Shown here piece by piece: positions 1 to 9,954 of a stretch of 64,000 nucleotides of DNA. Numbering within the stretch: the stretch's first letter is position 1; each line of letters begins with the position of its first letter. The notes under the pieces were generated by a model, which had not been told where the DNA came from, did no database searches, and saw only the letters and a program-made list of their open reading frames with translations. This stretch comes from Chlorocebus sabaeus. Lineage: Eukaryota; Chordata; Mammalia; Primates; Cercopithecidae. Where the stretch lies: NCBI RefSeq assembly GCF_047675955.1, contig NW_027328081.1, positions 930,001-994,000 of the forward strand. The letters run 5' to 3'. Position numbers and translations under genes: made by a program.

Positions 1-171
1 CTTGAAGGGAAAGATGTAACTCTGTGAGATGAATTAACAGAACACAGAGCAGTTTCTCAGAAAGCTTCTTTCCAGTTTTGAACGGAACATATTTCCTTTT
101 TCACCATAGCCCTCTATGGGCTTCCAACTACCCTTTGCCAATTCCACAAGAACAGCCTTAGCGAAAGGCTT
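1..171 (-). repeat. 171-bp monomer of the 'AACAT plus 1-bp deletion' lineage
   Basis: The first complete monomer carries GGAACAT in place of GGAAGAT and has lost one base before CCCTTTGCC (AACTACCC where the consensus has AAATATCCC). The deletion recurs near 1852, 12680, 13370, 16460, 18520, 19726, 21611, 24363, 25566, 27450 and 48942, making 12 in all. Most of these copies also carry the AACAT change, and most follow a GGCATCTTG junction. They look like descendants of one variant monomer. Confidence 0.85.
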
Positions 172-1434
172 CTTGAAGGGAAAGACGTAACTCTGTGAGA
201 TGAATTAACAGAACACAGAGCAGTTTCTCAGAAAGCTTCTTTCCAGTTTTGAACGGAAGATATTTCCTTTTTCACCATAGCCCTCTAAGGGCTTCCAAAT
301 ATCCCATTGCCAATTCCCCAAGAACAGCCTTAGCGAAAGGCTTCTTGAAGGGAAAGATGTAACTCTGTGAGATGAACTAACAGAACACAGAGCAGTTTCT
401 CACAAAGTTTCTTTCCAGTTTTGAACGGAAGATATTTCCATTTTCACCATAGCCCTCTATGGGCTTCCAAATATCTCTTTGCCAATTCAACAAGAACAGC
501 CTTAGCGAAAGGCTTCTTGAAGGGAAAGATGTAACTCTGTGAGATGAATTAACAGAACACAGAGCAGTTTCTCAGAAAGCTTCTTTCCAGTTTTGAACGG
601 AAGATATTTCCTTTTTCACCATAGCCCTCTATGGGCTTCCAAATATCCCTTTGCCAATTCCACAAGAACAGACTTAGCGAAAGGCTTCTTGAAGGGAAAG
701 ATGTAACTCTGTGAGATGAATTAACAGAACACAGAGCAGTTTCTCAGAAAGCTTCTTTCCAGTTTTGAACGGAAGATATTTCCTTTTTCACCATAGCCCT
801 CTATGGGCTTCCCAATATCCCTTTGCCAATTCCACAAGAACAGCCTTAGCGAAAGGCTTCTTGAAGGGAAAGATGTAACTCTGTGAGATGAATTAACAGA
901 ACACAGAGCAGTTTCTCAGAAAGCTTCTTTCCAGTTTTGAACGGAAGTTATTTCCTTTTTCACCATAGCCCTCTATGGGCTTCCAAATATCCCTTTGCCA
1001 ATTCCACAAGAACAGCCTTAGCGAAAGGCTTCTTGAAAGGAAAGATGTAACTCTGTGAGATGAATTAACAGAACACAGAGCAGTTTCTCAGAAAGCTTCT
1101 TTCCAGTTTTGAACGGAAGATATTTCCTTTTTCACCATAGCCCTCTATGGACTTCCAAATATCCCTTTGCCAATTCCACAAGAACAGCCTTAGCGAAAGG
1201 CTTCTTTATGGGAAAGATGTAACTCTGTGAGATGAATTAACAGAACACAGAGCAGTTTCTCAGAAAGCTTCTTTCCAGTTTTGAACGGAAGATATTTCCT
1301 TTTTCACCATAGCCCTCTATGGGCTTCCAAATATCCCTTTGCCAATTCCACAAGAACAGCCTTAGCGAAAGGCTTCTTGAAGGGAAAGATGTAACTCTGT
1401 GAGATGAATTAACAGAACACAGAGCAGTTTCTCA

Positions 1435-1447
1435 GAAAGCTTCTTTC
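1435..1447. other. Small dyad GAAAG-CTT-CTTTC over the HindIII site
   Basis: A 5-bp perfect inverted repeat with a 3-base loop sits at monomer positions 60-72 and spans the HindIII site. It recurs in most monomers. Copies with CACAAAGTTTC, GAATGCTTC or AGCCTCTTT lose pairing. Confidence 0.5.
1437..1442. other. HindIII site, example of the once-per-monomer site
   Basis: AAGCTT at monomer positions 62-67 recurs about every 172 bp across the window. HindIII cutting of African green monkey DNA into 172-bp alpha monomers is a classical observation, and this spacing would give that ladder. Copies that lost the site include GAAAGTTTC (e.g. about 16740, 19317, 22580, 37707), GAAATCTTC (about 18113, 21205, 23954, 27046, 48536), GAATGCTTC (about 42864, 44756, 45270, 47334), AGCCTCTTT (30313, 32205, 51461) and GAATTCTTC (45957). 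Confidence 0.9.
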
Positions 1448-1467
1448 CAGTTTTGAACGGAAGATAT

Positions 1468-1484
1468 TTCCTTTTTCACCATAG
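1468..1484 (+). promoter_or_regulatory. pJ-alpha-type box, example of one per monomer
   Basis: TTCCTTTTTCACCATAG here fits the published pJ-alpha motif TTCCTTTTYCACCRTAG of A-type alpha satellite monomers at every position. It lies at monomer positions 93-109, the place where B-type monomers of great apes carry the 17-bp CENP-B box. Nearly all of the 372 monomers keep it. Five copies have G in the R position (ACCGTAG at 1983, 6626, 8861, 10065 and 11441), which still fits. Binding by a pJ-alpha protein in this species is inferred, not shown. Confidence 0.75.
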
Positions 1485-1497
1485 CCCTCTATGGGCT
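1483..1497. other. Short dyad AGCCC-TCTAT-GGGCT next to the pJ-alpha box
   Basis: A perfect 5-bp inverted repeat with a 5-base loop at monomer positions 108-122 overlaps the last two bases of the pJ-alpha-type box. It recurs in most monomers. Variants such as CCCCCTATGGG, CCTGTATGGG and CCTCTAAGGG alter only the loop, while CTCTATTTGC, TCCTCTATGGG and GCAATCTATGGG break the stem. Confidence 0.7.
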
Positions 1498-1530
1498 TCC
1501 AAATATCCCTTTGCCAATTCCACAAGAACA

Positions 1531-1554
1531 GCCTTAGCGAAAGGCTTCTTGAAG
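1531..1554. other. Two adjacent small dyads at the monomer junction
   Basis: GCCTT-AGCGA-AAGGC (1531-1545) and CTTC-TT-GAAG (1545-1554) are perfect short inverted repeats sharing one base at the boundary chosen for the monomer. The loop base G of AGCGA is a variable site: C (AGCCA), A (AGCAA) and T (AGCTA) all occur, as do AGAGA and AGGGA. The variants GACTT, ATCCTT and GGCATCTTG break a stem in many copies, so the structure is not strictly kept. Confidence 0.55.
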
Positions 1555-4489
1555 GGAAAGATGTAACTCTGTGAAATGAATTAACAGAACACAGAGCAGT
1601 TTCTCAGAAAGCTTCTTTCCAGTTTTGAACGGAAAATATTTCCTTTTTCACCATAGCCCTGTATGGGCTTCCAAATATCCCTTTGCCAATTCCACAAGAA
1701 CAGCCTTAGCGAAAGGCATCTTGAAAGGAAAGATGTAACTCTGTGAGATGAATTAACAGAACACAGAGCAGTTTCTCAGAAAGCTTCTTTCCAGTTTTGA
1801 ACGGAACATATTTCCTTTTTCACCATAGCCCTCTATGGGCTTCCAAGTACCCTTTGCCAATTCCACAAGAACAGCCTTAGCGAAAGGCTTCTTGAAAGGA
1901 AAGATGTAACTCTGTGAGATGAATTAACAGAACACAGAGCAGTTTCTCAGAAAGCTTCTTTCCAGTTTTGAACGGAAGATATTTCCTTTTTCACCGTAGC
2001 CCTCTATGGACTTCCAAATATCCCTTTGCCAATTCCACAAGAACAGCCTTAGCGAAAGGCTTCTTTATGGGAAAGATGTAACTCTGTGAGATGAATTAAC
2101 AGAACACAGAGCAGTTTCTCAGAAAGCTTCTTTCCAGTTTTGAACGGAAGATATTTCCTTTTTCACCATAGCCCTCTATTGGCTTCCAAATATCCCTTTG
2201 CCAGTTCCACAAGAACAGCCTTAGCCAAAGGCTTCTTGAAGGGAAAGATGTAACTCTGTGAGATGAATTAACAGAACACAGAGCAGTTTCTCAGAAAGCT
2301 TCTTTCCAGTTTTGAACGGAAGATATTTCCTTTTTCACCATAGCCCTCTATGGGCTTCCAAATATCCCTTTGCCAATTCCACAAGAACAGCCTTAGCGAA
2401 AGGCTTCTTGAAGGGAAACATGTAACTCTGTGAGATGAATTAACAGAACACAGAGCAGTTTCTCAGAAAGCTTCTTTCCAGTTTTGAACGGAAGATATTT
2501 CCTTTTTCACCATAGCCCTCTATGGGCTTCCAAATATACCTTTGCCAATTCCACAAGAACAGCCTTAGCGAAAGGCTTCTTGAAGGGAAAGATGTAACTC
2601 TGTGAGATGAATTAAGAGAACACAGAGCAGTTTCTCAGAAAGCTTCTTTCCAGTTTTGAACAAAAGATATTTCCTTTTTCACCATAGCCCTCTAAGGGCT
2701 TCCAAATATCCCTTTGCCAATTCCACAAGAACAGCCTTAGCGAAAGGCTTCTTGAATGGAAAGATGTAACTCTGTGAGATGAATTAACAGAACACAGAGC
2801 AGTTTCTCAGAAAGCTTCTTTCCAGTTTTGAACGGAAGATATTTCCTTTTTCACCATAGCCCTCTATGGGCTTCCAAATATCCCTTTGCCAATTCCCCAA
2901 GAACAGCCTTAGCGAAAGGCTTCTTGAAGGGAAAGACGTAACTCTGTGAGATGAATTAACAGAACACAGAGCAGTTTCTCAGAAAGCTTCTTTCCAGTTT
3001 TGAACGGAAGATATTTCCTTTTTCACCATAGCCCCCTATGGGATTCCAAATATCCCTTTGCCAGTTCCACAAGAACAGCCTTAGCGAAAGACTTCTTGAA
3101 GGGAAACATGTAACTCTGTGAGATGAATTAACAGAACACAGAGCAGTTTCTCAGAAAGCTTCTTTCCAGTTTTGAACGGAAGATATTTCCTTTTTCACCA
3201 TAGCCCTCTATGGGCTTCCAAATATCCCTTTGCCAATTCCACAAGAACAGACTTAGCGAAAGGCTTCTTGAAGGGAAAGATGTAACTCTGTGAGATGAAT
3301 TAACAGAACACAGAGCAGTTTCTCAGAAAGCATCTTTCCAGTTTTGAACGGAAGATATTTCCTTTTTCACCATAGCCCTCTATGGGCTTCCAAATATCCC
3401 TTTGCCAATTCCACAAGAACAGCCTTAGCGAAAGGCTTCTTGAAGGGAAAGATGTAACTCTGTGAGATGAATTAACAGAACACAGAGCAGTTTCTCAGAA
3501 AGCTTCTTTCCAGTTTTGAACGGAAGATATTTCCTCTTTCACCATAGCCCTCTATGGGCTTCCAAATATCCCTTTGCCAATTCCACAAGAACAGCCTTAG
3601 CGAAAGGCTTCTTGAAAGGAAAGATGTAACTCTGTGAGATGAATTAACAGAACACAGAGCAGTTTCTCAGAAAGCTTCTTTCCAGTTTTGAACGGAAGAT
3701 ATTTCCTTTTTCACCATAGCCCTCTATGGACTTCCAAATATCCCTTTGCCAATTCCACAAGAACAGCCTTAGCGAAAGGCTTCTTGAAGGGAAAGATGTA
3801 ACTCTGTGAGATGAATTAACAGAACACAGAGCAGTTTCTCAGAAAGCTTCTTTCCAGTTTTGAACGGAAGATATTTCCTTTTTCACCATAGCCCTCTATG
3901 GGCTTCCAAATATCCCTTTGCCAATTCCACAAGAACAGCCTTAGCGAAAGGCTTCTTGAAGGGAAAGATCTAACTCTGTGAGATGAATTAACAGAACACA
4001 GAGCAGTTTCTCAGAAAGCTTCTTTCCAGTTTTGAACGGAAGATATTTCCTTTTTCACCATAGCCCTCTATGGGCTTCCAAATATCCCTTTGCCAATTCC
4101 ACAAGAACAGCCTTAGCGAAAGGCTTCTTGAAGGGAAAGATGTAACTCGGTGAGATGAATTAACAGAACACAGAGCAGTTTCTCAGAAAGCTTCTTTCCA
4201 GTTTTGAACGGAAGATATTTCCTTTTTCACCATAGCCCTCTATGGGCTTCCAAATATACCATTGCCAATTCCACAAGAACAGCCTTAGCGAAAGGCTTCT
4301 TGAAGGGAAAGATGTAACTCTGTGAGATGAATTAACAGAACACAGAGCAGTTTCTCAGAAAGCTTCTTTCCAGTTTTGAAAAAAAGATATTTCCTTTTTC
4401 ACCATAGCCCTCTATGGGCTTCCAAATATCCCTTTGCCAATTCCACAAGAACAGCATTAGCGAAAGGCTTCTTGAAGGGAAAGATGTAA

Positions 4490-6724
4490 CTCTGTGAGAT
4501 GCATTAACAGAACACAGAGCAGTTTCTCAGAAGGCTTCTTTCCAGTTTTGAACGGAAGATATTTCCTTTTTCACCATAGCCCTCTATGGGCTTCCAAATA
4601 TCCCTTTGCCAATTCCACAAGAACAGACTTTTCGAAAGGCCTCTTGAAGGGAAAGATGTAACTCTGTGAGATGAATTAACAGAACACAGAGCAGTTTCTC
4701 AGAAAGCTTCTTTCCAGTTTTGAACGGAAGATACTTCCTTTTTCACCATAGCCCTCTATGGGCTTCCAAATATCACTTTGCCAATTCCACAAGAACAGCC
4801 TTAGCGAAAGGCTTCTTGAAGGGAAAGATGTAACTCTGTGAGATGAATTAACAGAACACAGAGCAGTTTCTCAGAAAGCTTCTTTCCAGTTTTGAACGGA
4901 AGATATTTCCTTTTTCACCATAGCCCTCTATGGGCTTCCAAATATCCCTTTGCCAATTCCACAAGAACAGCCTTAGCGAAAGGCTTCTTGAAAGGAAAGA
5001 TGTAACTCTGTGAGATGAATGAACAGAACACAGAGCAGTTTCTCAGAAAGCTTCTTTCCAGTTTTGAACGGAAGATATTTCCTTTTTCACCATAGCCCTC
5101 TATGGACTTCCAAATATCCCTTTGCCAATTCCACAAGAACAGCCTTAGCGAAAGGCTTCTTGAAGGGAAAGATGTAACTCTGTGAGATGAATTAACAGAA
5201 CACAGAGCAGTTTCTCAGAAAGCTTCTTTCCAATTTTGAACGGAAGATATTTCCTTTTTCACCATAGCCCTCTATGGGCTTCCAAATATCCCTTTGCCAA
5301 TTCCACAAGAACAGCCTTAGCCAAAGGCTTCTTGAAGGGAAAGATGTAACTCTGTGAGATGAATTAACAGAACACAGAGCAGTTTCTCAGAAAGCTTCTT
5401 TCCAGTTTTGAACGGAAGATATTTCCTTTTTCACCATAGCCCTCTATGGGCTTCCAAATATCCCTTTGCCAATTCCACAAGAACAGCCTTAGCGAAAGGC
5501 TTCTTGAAGGGAAAGATGTAACTCTGTGAGATGAATTAACAGAACACAGAGCAGTTTCTCAGAAAGCTTCTTTCCAGTTTTGAACGGAAGATATTTCCTT
5601 TTTCACCATAGCCCTCTATGGGCTTCCAAATATACCATTGCCAATTCCACAAGAACAGCCTTAGCGAAAGGCTTCTTGAAGGGAAAGATGTAACTCTGTG
5701 AGATGAATTAACAGAACACAGAGCAGTTTCTCAGAAAGCTTCTTTCCAGTTTTGAAAAAAAGATATTTCCTTCTTCACCATAGCCCTCTATGGGCTTCCA
5801 AATATCCCTTTGCCAATTCCACAAGAACAGCCTTAGCGAAAGGCTTCTTGAAGGGAAAGATGTAACTCTGTGAGATGAATTAACAGAACACAGAGCAGTT
5901 TCTCAGAAAGCTTCTTTCCAGTTTTGAACGGAAGATATTTCCTTTTACACCATAGCCCTCTATGGGCTTCCAAATATCCCTTCGCCAATTCCACTAGAAC
6001 AACCTTAGCGAAAGGCTTCTTGAAGGGAAAGATGTAACTCTGTGAGATGAATTAACAGAACACAGAGCAGTTTCTCAGAAAGCTTCTTTCCAGTTCTGAA
6101 CGGAAGATATTTCCTTTTTCACCATAGCCCTCTATGGGCTTCCAAATATCCCTTTGCCAATTCCACAAGAACAGCCTTAGCGAAAGGCTTCTTGAAGGTA
6201 AAGATGTAACTCTGTGAGATGAATTAACAGAACACAGAGCAGTTTCTCAGAAAGCTTCTTTCCACTTCTGAACAAAAGATATTTCCTTTTTCACCATAGC
6301 CCTCTATGGGCTTCCAAATATACCTTTGCCAATTCCCCAAGAACAGCCTTAGCGAAAGGCTTCTGAAGGGAAAGACGTAACTCTGTGAGATGAATTAACA
6401 GAACACAGAGCAGTTTCTCAGAAAGCTTCTTTCCAGTTTTGAACGGAAGATATTTCCTTTTTCACCATAGCCCTCTATGGGCTTCCAAATATCCCTTTGC
6501 CAATTCCACAAGAACAGCCTTAGCCAAAGGCTTCTTGAAGGGAAAGATGTAACTCTGTGAGATGAATTAACAGAACACAGAGCAGTTTCTCAGAAAGCTT
6601 CTTTCCAGTTTTGAACGGAAGATATTTCCTTTTTCACCGTAGCCCTCTATGGGCTTTCAAATATCCCTTTGCCAATTCCACAAGAACAGCCTTAGCGAAA
6701 GGCTTCTTGAAGGGAAAGATGTAA
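4490..6724 (-). repeat. 13-monomer HOR unit, copy 1 (2,235 bp)
   Basis: This is the first of two tandem copies offset by 2,235 bp (13 x 172 minus 1). Shared markers in order: GATGCATTAAC (4501), GACTTTTCGAAAGGCCTC (4626), GAATGAACAG (about 5018), AGCCAAAGG (about 5320), ATACCATTG (about 5633), GAAAAAAAGAT (5754), CCTTTTACACC (about 5941), AGAACAACC (about 5997), GAAGGTAAAG (about 6194), CTTCTGAAGGG with a 1-bp deletion (about 6362) and ACCGTAGCC...GGGCTTTC (about 6637). Boundaries are within about one monomer. Confidence 0.85.
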
Positions 6725-8959
6725 CTCTGTGAGATGCATTAACAGAACACAGAGCAGTTTCTCAGAAAGCTTCTTTCCAGTTTTGAACGGAAGATATTTC
6801 CTTTTTCACCATAGCCCTCTATGGGCTTCCAAATATCCCTTTGCCAATTCCACAAGAACAGACTTTTCGAAAGGCCTCTTGAAGGGAAAGATGTAACTCT
6901 GTGAGATGAATTAACAGAACACAGAGCAGTTTCTCAGAAAGCTTCTTTCCAGTTTTGAACGGAAGATATTTCCTTTTTCACCATAGCCCTCTATGGGCTT
7001 CCAAATATCACTTTGCCAATTCCACAAGAACAGCCTTAGCGAAAGGCTTCTTGAAGGGAAAGATGTAACTCTGTGAGATGAATTAACAGAACACAGAGCA
7101 GTTTCTCAGAAAGCTTCTTTCCAGTTTTGAACGGAAGATATTTCCTTTTTCACCATAGCCCTCTATGGGCTTCCAAATATCCCTTTGCCAATTCCACAAG
7201 AACAGCCTTAGCGAAAGGCTTCTTGAAAGGAAAGATGTAACTCTGTGAGATGAATGAACAGAACACAGAGCAGTTTCTCAGAAAGCTTCTTTCCAGTTTT
7301 GAACGGAAGATATTTCCTTTTTCACCATAGCCCTCTATGGACTTCCAAATATCCCTTTGCCAATTCCACAAGAACAGCCTTAGCGAAAGGCTTCTTGAAG
7401 GGAAAGATGTAACTCTGTGAGATGAATTAACAGAACACAGAGCAGTTTCTCAGAAAGCTTCTTTCCAGTTTTGAACGGAAGATATTTCCTTTTTCACCAT
7501 AGCCCTCTATGGGCTTCCAAATATCCCTTTGCCAATTCCACAAGAACAGCCTTAGCCAAAGGCTTCTTGAAGGGAAAGATGTAACTCTGTGAGATGAATT
7601 AACAGAACACAGAGCAGTTTCTCAGAAAGCTTCTTTCCAGTTTTGAACGGAAGATATTTCCTTTTTCACCATAGCCCTCTATGGGCTTCCAAATATCCCT
7701 TTGCCAATTCCACAAGAACAGCCTTAGCGAAAGGCTTCTTGAAGGGAAAGATCTAACTCTGTGAGATGAATTAACAGAACACAGAGCAGTTTCTCAGAAA
7801 GCTTCTTTCCAGTTTTGAACGGAAGATATTTCCTTTTTCACCATAGCCCTCTATGGGCTTCCAAATATACCATTGCCAATTCCACAAGAACAGCCTTAGC
7901 GAAAGGCTTCTTGAAGGGAAAGATGTAACTCTGTGAGATGAATTAACAGAACACAGAGCAGTTTCTCAGAAAGCTTCTTTCCAGTTTTGAAAAAAAGATA
8001 TTTCCTTTTTCACCATAGCCCTCTATGGGCTTCCAAATATCCCTTTGCCAATTCCACAAGAACAGCCTTAGCGAAAGGCTTCTTGAAGGGAAAGATGTAA
8101 CTCTGTGAGATGAATTAACAGAACACAGAGCAGTTTCTCAGAAAGCTTCTTTCCAGTTTTGAACGGAAGATATTTCCTTTTACACCATAGCCCTCTATGG
8201 GCTTCCAAATATCCCTTCGCCAATTCCACAAGAACAACCTTAGCGAAAGGCTTCTTGAAGGGAAAGATGTAACTCTGTGAGATGAATTAACAGAACACAG
8301 AGCAGTTTCTCAGAAAGCTTCTTTCCAGTTCTGAACGGAAGATATTTCCTTTTTCACCATAGCCCTCTATGGGCTTCCAAATATCCCTTTGCCAATTCCA
8401 CAAGAACAGCCTTAGCGAAAGGCATCTTGAAGGTAAAGATGTAACTCTGTGAGATGAATTAACAGAACACAGAGCAGTTTCTCAGAAAGCTTCTTTCCAC
8501 CTCTGAACGGAAGATATTTCCTTTTTCACCATAGCCCTCTATGGGCTTCCAAATATACATTTGCCAATTCCCCAAGAACAGCCTTAGCGAAAGGCTTCTG
8601 AAGGGAAAGACGTAACTCTGTGAGATGAATTAACAGAACACAGAGCAGTTTCTCAGAAAGCTTCTTTCCAGTTTTGAACGGAAGATATTTCCTTTTTCAC
8701 CATAGCCCTCTATGGGCTTCCAAATATCCCTTTGCCAATTCCACAAGAACAGCCTTAGCCAAAGGCTTCTTGAAGGGAAAGATGTAACTCTGTGAGATGA
8801 ATTAACAGAACACAGAGCAGTTTCTCAGAAAGCTTCTTTCCAGTTTTGAACGGAAGATATTTCCTTTTTCACCGTAGCCCTCTATGGGCTTTCAAATATC
8901 CCTTTGCCAATTCCACAAGAACAGCCTTAGCGAAAGGCTTCTTGAAGGGAAAGATGTAA
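6725..8959 (-). repeat. 13-monomer HOR unit, copy 2 (2,235 bp)
   Basis: The second tandem copy repeats all the markers of copy 1 at +2,235 bp, including GACTTTTCG at 6861, GAAAAAAAGAT at 7989 and the 1-bp deletion at about 8597. I noticed roughly a dozen single-base differences between the copies, for example GATCTAAC at 7750 against GATGTAAC, CCACCTCTG at about 8497 against CCACTTCTG, and GGCATCTTG at about 8422. That is about 0.5% divergence. The match stops near 8960, where GATGCATT of copy 1 is replaced by GATGAATT. Confidence 0.85.
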
Positions 8960-9954
8960 CTCTGTGAGATGAATTAACAGAACACAGAGCAGTTTCTCAG
9001 AAAGCTTCTTTCCAGTTTTGAACGGAAGATATTTCCTTTTTCACCATAGCCCTCTATGGGCTTCCAAATATCCCTTTGCCAATTCCACAAGAACAGCCTT
9101 AGCGAAAGGCTTCTTGAAGGGAAAGATGTAACTGTGTGAGACGAATTAACAGAACAGAGAGCAGTTTCTCAGAAAGCTTCTTTCCAGTTTTGAACGGAAG
9201 ATATTTCCTTTTTCACCATAGCCCTCTATGGGCTTCCAAATATCCCTTTGCCAATTCCACAAGAACAGCCTTAGCGAAAGGCTTCTTGAAGGGAAAGATG
9301 TAACTCTGTGAGATGCATTAACAGAACACAGAGCAGTTTCTCAGAAAGCTTCTTTCCAGTTTTGAACGGAAGATATTTCCTTTTTCACCATAGCCCTCTA
9401 TGGGCTTCCAAATATCCCTTTGCCAATTCCACAAGAACAGCCTTAGCGAAAGGCTTCTTGAAGGGAAAGATGTAACTCTGTGAGATGAATTAACAGAACA
9501 CAGAGCAGTTTCTCAGAAAGCTTCTTTCCAGTTTTGAACGGAAGATATTTCCTTTTTCACCATAGCCCTCTATGGGCTTCCAAATATCCCTTTGCCAATT
9601 CCACAAGAACAGCCTTAGCGAAAGGCTTCTTGAAAGGAAAGATGTAACTCTGTGAGATGAATTAACAGAACACAGAGCAGTTTCTCAGAAAGCTTCTTTC
9701 CAGTTTTGAACGGAAGATATTTCCTTTTTCACCATAGCCCCCTATGGGCTTCCAAATATCCCTTTGCCAATTCCACAAGAACAGCCTTAGCGAAAGGCAT
9801 CTTGAAGGGAAAGATGTAACTCTGTGAGATGAATTAACAGAACACAGAGCAGTTTCTCAGAAAGCTTCTTTCCAGTTTTGAACGGAACATATTTCCTTTT
9901 TCACCATAGCCCTCAATGGGCTTCCAAATATCCCTTTGCCAATTCGCCAAGAAC
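8960..9954 (-). repeat. Alpha satellite spacer with the GTGTGAGACG marker monomer
   Basis: About six monomers lie between two HOR blocks. The one near 9134 carries GTGTGAGACG and AACAGAGAGC, followed by a monomer with GATGCATTAAC (about 9312). The same two-monomer pair returns at 35431, 41622, 53655, 56407 and 61223. Those later copies have an added change (GCAGATTCTC for GCAGTTTCTC) that is absent here. Confidence 0.75.

Larger units (their letters stand above)
1376..1547 (-). repeat. Reference consensus-type alpha satellite monomer
   Basis: This monomer carries the majority base at every position I checked and can serve as the reference unit (172 bp, beginning CTTGAAGGGAAAGATG on the plus strand). 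Landmarks by monomer position: CTCTGTGAGATG at 20-31, HindIII site at 62-67, CpG in AACGGA at about 83-84, pJ-alpha-type box at 93-109, AGCCC/GGGCT dyad at 108-122, second CpG in AGCGAA at about 162-163. The variants that mark higher-order repeats are single-base changes or 1-2 bp deletions from this unit. Confidence 0.93.
172..4489 (-). repeat. Near-consensus alpha satellite with a weak 5-mer repeat
   Basis: This stretch is close to consensus. Shared rare variants show one 5-monomer echo: CTTGAAAGG at 1032 and 1891, CTATGGACTTCC at about 1145 and 2004, and TTCTTTATGGG at about 1202 and 2061, all 859 bp apart (5 x 172 minus the deletion near 1852). The match fades after about 400 bp. GAAAAAAAGAT at 4378 returns at 5754 (8 monomers on) and 7989. 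No gene or other element is seen. Confidence 0.75.

Noticed and set aside
92..109. Pyrimidine tract followed by CAC as a splice acceptor or polymerase III-like promoter element
   Set aside because: The tract is part of the pJ-alpha-type box in every monomer. There is no exon, tRNA-like box or terminator context to support transcription signals.
1983..1999. CENP-B box at ACCGTAG variants
   Set aside because: On the minus strand the site reads CTACGGTGAAAAAGGAA. It matches only about six of the nine essential CENP-B positions and lacks CGGG, so it is a pJ-alpha variant.
4915..5136. Minus-strand open frame of 73 codons, repeated identically at 7150-7371
   Set aside because: It lies wholly in alpha satellite and translates the repeat itself. 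172 is not a multiple of 3, so the frame changes with each monomer. It exists only because single-base variants removed stops (such as GAATGAACAG for GAATTAACAG), and it recurs because the 13-mer is duplicated.
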